In this document: positions 62,117-64,000 of the stretch, in pieces
How the letters are laid out: every line of letters begins with the position of its first letter
How positions within the stretch are numbered: the stretch's first letter is position 1
NCBI GenBank assembly: GCA_017427775.1
Contig: JAFRSD010000041.1
Coordinates: forward strand, 62,001-126,000
DNA: 64,000 nt
Direction of reading: 5' to 3'
DNA from: Lachnospiraceae bacterium
GTDB taxonomy: Bacteria > Bacillota > Clostridia > Lachnospirales > Lachnospiraceae
The notes under the pieces: model-generated
Databases searched by the model: none
The model's input: only the letters and a program-made list of their open reading frames with translations
What the model was told of the DNA's origin: nothing
Made by a program: the position numbers and the translations under genes

Positions 62117-63295
62117 CTACTTGGCTGCCCGATAGATGGCAAGCATATCTTCTTCGCGGAGGAATTTCGCGGAACCCATGCCGCCCTTCACGCCGACGGC
62201 ACATTTGTACGCCATCTCGGCAAGTTCATCCTCGGTCGCGGAGACGCCGAGTTCACGCAGATTCGTGGGCATGCCGATCTGACGGTAGAATTCCTCGACC
62301 GCCTCGATGCCGGCAAGCGCAATCTCCTCATCCGTGCCTTCGTTCTTCACACCCATGACATTCAGCGCGAACCGCTTAAACCGCGGCAGACAGTCCTTCA
62401 TGACATAACGTGCCCAGCTGCCCCAGATTGCCGCAAGGCCTGCACCGTGAGCAACATCATAAAGACCGCCCAGCTCATGCTCAAGCTTGTGCGTCATCCA
62501 GTCGCCACCGTCGTTTCCGCATCCGGTAAGGCCGTTGTGAGCAAGGCTGCCCGCCCACATCACTTCGGCTCTCGCATCGTAATTCTTCGGATCCTTCGCG
62601 AGGATCAGGGCATTGGCTTTCACCGTCCGCAGAAGACCTTCCGCAAGAGCATCGGTGATTTCCATGTTGCCGCCGTTCGTAAAGTACCGCTCCATCGTAT
62701 GCATCATAATATCCGTACATCCGCAGGCGGTCTGGTAATCCGGAAGCGTCATCGTCAGCTCGGGATTCATGATCGCGAATTTCGGCCGGCAGTAATCGCT
62801 GCTGTAGCCGCGCTTCACAAGTCCCTCCTCCTTCGTGATAACGGACGAGTCACTCATCTCGCTGCCGGTCGCCGCAATCGTAAGGATTACGCCGAGGGGC
62901 AGGCATGCCTTTGCCGTTCTCTTATAATCATAAAAATCCCAGACGTCGCCTTCATTGGTCACACCGTAGCCGATTGCCTTGGCCGAATCGATCGCGCTTC
63001 CGCCGCCGACTGCCAGAAGGAAATCAACTCCTTCCTTTTTGCACAGTTCGATTCCCTCGTAAACCAGCCCGAGATGCGGGTTCGGTACCGCTCCGCCGAG
63101 CGTAATATATGCGATCCCGGCATCGTCAAGAACCTTCGTAACGCGTGCAAGAAGTCCGGATCGCACTACGCTTCCGCCGCCGTAATGAATAAGCACCTTT
63201 GTTCCGCCGAACTCCTGGATCATCTCTGCCGTCTTTAGCTCAGTCTGCTTCCCAAACAGAACCTTCGTAGGGGTATAGTATTGAAAGCCGTACAT
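62117..63295 (-). CDS. Iron-containing alcohol dehydrogenase (butanol-dehydrogenase-like)
   Basis: 392 residues, group III NAD(P)-dependent alcohol dehydrogenase. The start ATG 63295 has AAAGGAGAGG; longer in-frame starts lack a site. The nucleotide-binding GGGSAIDSAKAIGYG and the iron ligands in CTDIMMHTMERYF (Asp, His), HKLEHELGG and VAHGAGLAAIWG (His) are present. Resembles BdhA/YqhD, which reduces aldehydes to alcohols with NAD(P)H, a likely fermentative redox sink beside the hydrogenase. Confidence 0.94.
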   Translation of the reverse strand: MYGFQYYTPTKVLFGKQTELKTAEMIQEFGGTKVLIHYGGGSVVRSGLLARVTKVLDDAGIAYITLGGAVPNPHLGLVYEGIELCKKEGVDFLLAVGGGSAIDSAKAIGYGVTNEGDVWDFYDYKRTAKACLPLGVILTIAATGSEMSDSSVITKEEGLVKRGYSSDYCRPKFAIMNPELTMTLPDYQTACGCTDIMMHTMERYFTNGGNMEITDALAEGLLRTVKANALILAKDPKNYDARAEVMWAGSLAHNGLTGCGNDGGDWMTHKLEHELGGLYDVAHGAGLAAIWGSWARYVMKDCLPRFKRFALNVMGVKNEGTDEEIALAGIEAVEEFYRQIGMPTNLRELGVSATEDELAEMAYKCAVGVKGGMGSAKFLREEDMLAIYRAAK

Positions 63296-63353
63296 TTTCC
63301 CTCTCCTTTCGCGTTTCCAAACGCCTTTTGATGGTACCATTGTATCATAATAA

Positions 63354-63396
63354 ATGCCCCGGGAAAATGGCATATTCCATCTTCATCCCGGGGCAT
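63354..63396 (-). terminator. Probable terminator of the GH8 gene
   Basis: Perfect 10-bp stem ATGCCCCGGG/CCCGGGGCAT around a 23-base loop. T-run is weak (TTTATT). Confidence 0.55.
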
Positions 63397-63454
63397 GAAT
63401 TACATTTCACATATGGTTAAAATTCCGTCTGTGTTTTATTTCCGCATATCGTTT

Positions 63455-64000
63455 TTACCAGATCCGGTAGTTGCCGGAAAGGGCAAGAAGCGCGAACAGA
63501 TAGAGACAGTTATCGTAATATCTGCGTACGCCCTTACGAAGCGGCTGGTTCCAGAACCACTCAACCCATTGTTTCGCTACAGCAAAATCGCTGTCCGGCT
63601 TGTCGGAATACGGAACCGACAGAGTACTCTGCGCGATCGTCGCCACGAGTCCGACCGGATGCAGTACCGGACGCTCAAGCGGCTTTCCTTCGATCGTGTA
63701 AGAACACCTTACCGCCTCGAGATCGGTTCCGAAGAACTTCATCATGCGAAGCGGGGCCGCTGCCTGGCCGGCATCCTCGCCGAACCACTCGCAGTCGAGC
63801 CCGATGTTGGCTGCTGTACGGTACGCGTCACTGAAGAACGTTCCGAAATTGCCCCACGGAAGAGGCTTGTCCATCGGCGTTCCGTCGAAATTCGCGTATT
63901 CGCTGTTGAGCCCGGTTTCCGGATGGCACGCCTTTGCCAGGAACTCTCTGCTCACCTGCGCGGCGCGTTTCCAGAACGGGCGGTCTTCCTCGTATGCCCA
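63455..64000 (-). CDS. GH8 family glycosidase, exo-oligoxylanase-like (partial)
   Basis: C-terminal 181 residues; the 5' part lies beyond the window's right edge. Motifs such as [21 protein letters not shown] and the end [24 protein letters not shown] (positions roughly 135-181 of the visible part) match GH8 reducing-end xylose-releasing exo-oligoxylanases (Rex), whose family ends in a similar YYD...SGN.R pattern. Consistent with xylo-oligosaccharide breakdown. An internal ATG or GTG near 63955 is not the true start. Confidence 0.85.
   Translation of the reverse strand, partial: WAYEEDRPFWKRAAQVSREFLAKACHPETGLNSEYANFDGTPMDKPLPWGNFGTFFSDAYRTAANIGLDCEWFGEDAGQAAAPLRMMKFFGTDLEAVRCSYTIEGKPLERPVLHPVGLVATIAQSTLSVPYSDKPDSDFAVAKQWVEWFWNQPLRKGVRRYYDNCLYLFALLALSGNYRIW

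Noticed and set aside
1-64000. tRNA, rRNA or CRISPR loci
   Set aside because: No T-arm-like GGTTCGAATC with cloverleaf context, no rRNA sequence and no regular long repeats were seen. A covariance-model scan would be decisive.

Overview
The window looks like a chromosomal segment of an anaerobic, plant-fibre-degrading Firmicute, most likely a Lachnospiraceae-type Clostridium relative (inference). Indicators are strong AGGAGG ribosome binding sites, a trimeric NAD-linked [FeFe] hydrogenase, Feo ferrous-iron uptake, a spore-photoproduct-lyase-like radical SAM protein, lipoproteins with Ser/Thr/Pro linkers, and many carbohydrate-active enzymes. Base composition is about half G+C by eye. No rRNA, tRNA, CRISPR array, prophage or intact insertion sequence was seen. 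Both ends are cut inside genes: an ABC permease on the left and a GH8 enzyme on the right, both on the minus strand.

Layout, left to right. (1) 1-2.7 kb: an FtsX/MacB-type ABC exporter. (2) 2.8-6.7 kb: a Feo operon (feoA-feoA-feoB-Cys-rich protein) divergent from a DtxR-family regulator. The feo promoter is a consensus sigma-A promoter with a GTTAG-N6-CTAAC operator filling its spacer and a second copy near the start point. (3) 6.8-9.7 kb: an isochorismatase-like hydrolase, a small membrane protein, a MerR-family regulator and an XRE-family membrane regulator. (4) 9.9-15.3 kb: mnmA and hydCBA. (5) 15.6-19 kb: a CarD-like factor, then an operon of a nucleoside-phosphorylase-like protein, an SPL-like radical SAM protein and an SDR oxidoreductase. 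(6) 19-23.6 kb: LemA, DUF3137, peptidase T and an unknown membrane protein. (7) 23.7-34.8 kb: GH130 with a divergent AraC regulator, a PPIase lipoprotein, a diguanylate cyclase, MgtE, an SGNH hydrolase, GlgB and a GH30 lipoprotein. (8) 34.9-42.2 kb: a long minus-strand run trpS - HD-GYP - DUF1846 - asnA - azlC - azlD - SGNH lipoprotein. (9) 42.3-49.1 kb: deoC-deoD, a CE2-like esterase lipoprotein and carB. carB has a leader-peptide attenuator. (10) 49.1-56.7 kb: an exopolysaccharide-type GT2, GH127 and a second FtsX-type ABC exporter. (11) 56.9-64 kb: a second AraC regulator, TrmO, a FeoA-FeoB fusion, a small membrane protein, a decayed GH43 fragment, an iron alcohol dehydrogenase and a GH8 enzyme.

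The genes form four themes. Hemicellulose use: GH130, GH30, GH127, GH8, the GH43 remnant, CE2, two SGNH enzymes and AraC regulators. Fermentative redox: HydABC and the alcohol dehydrogenase. Ferrous iron supply for FeS enzymes: two Feo systems. Cyclic-di-GMP and surface polysaccharide: a GGDEF protein, an HD-GYP protein and a GT2.

The most interesting signals are regulatory: the carB leader ORF whose stop codon lies inside a terminator hairpin; the 9-mer CATTTTCCG, counted 14 times by eye where about 0.5 is expected and overlapping several promoters; the operator architecture at feo; a CAGTCCGG array upstream of the CE2 promoter; and a shared MerR-type promoter. Protein-level oddities are an acidic extracytoplasmic insertion of about 125 residues in the first FeoB and the phosphorylase-SPL-SDR operon.
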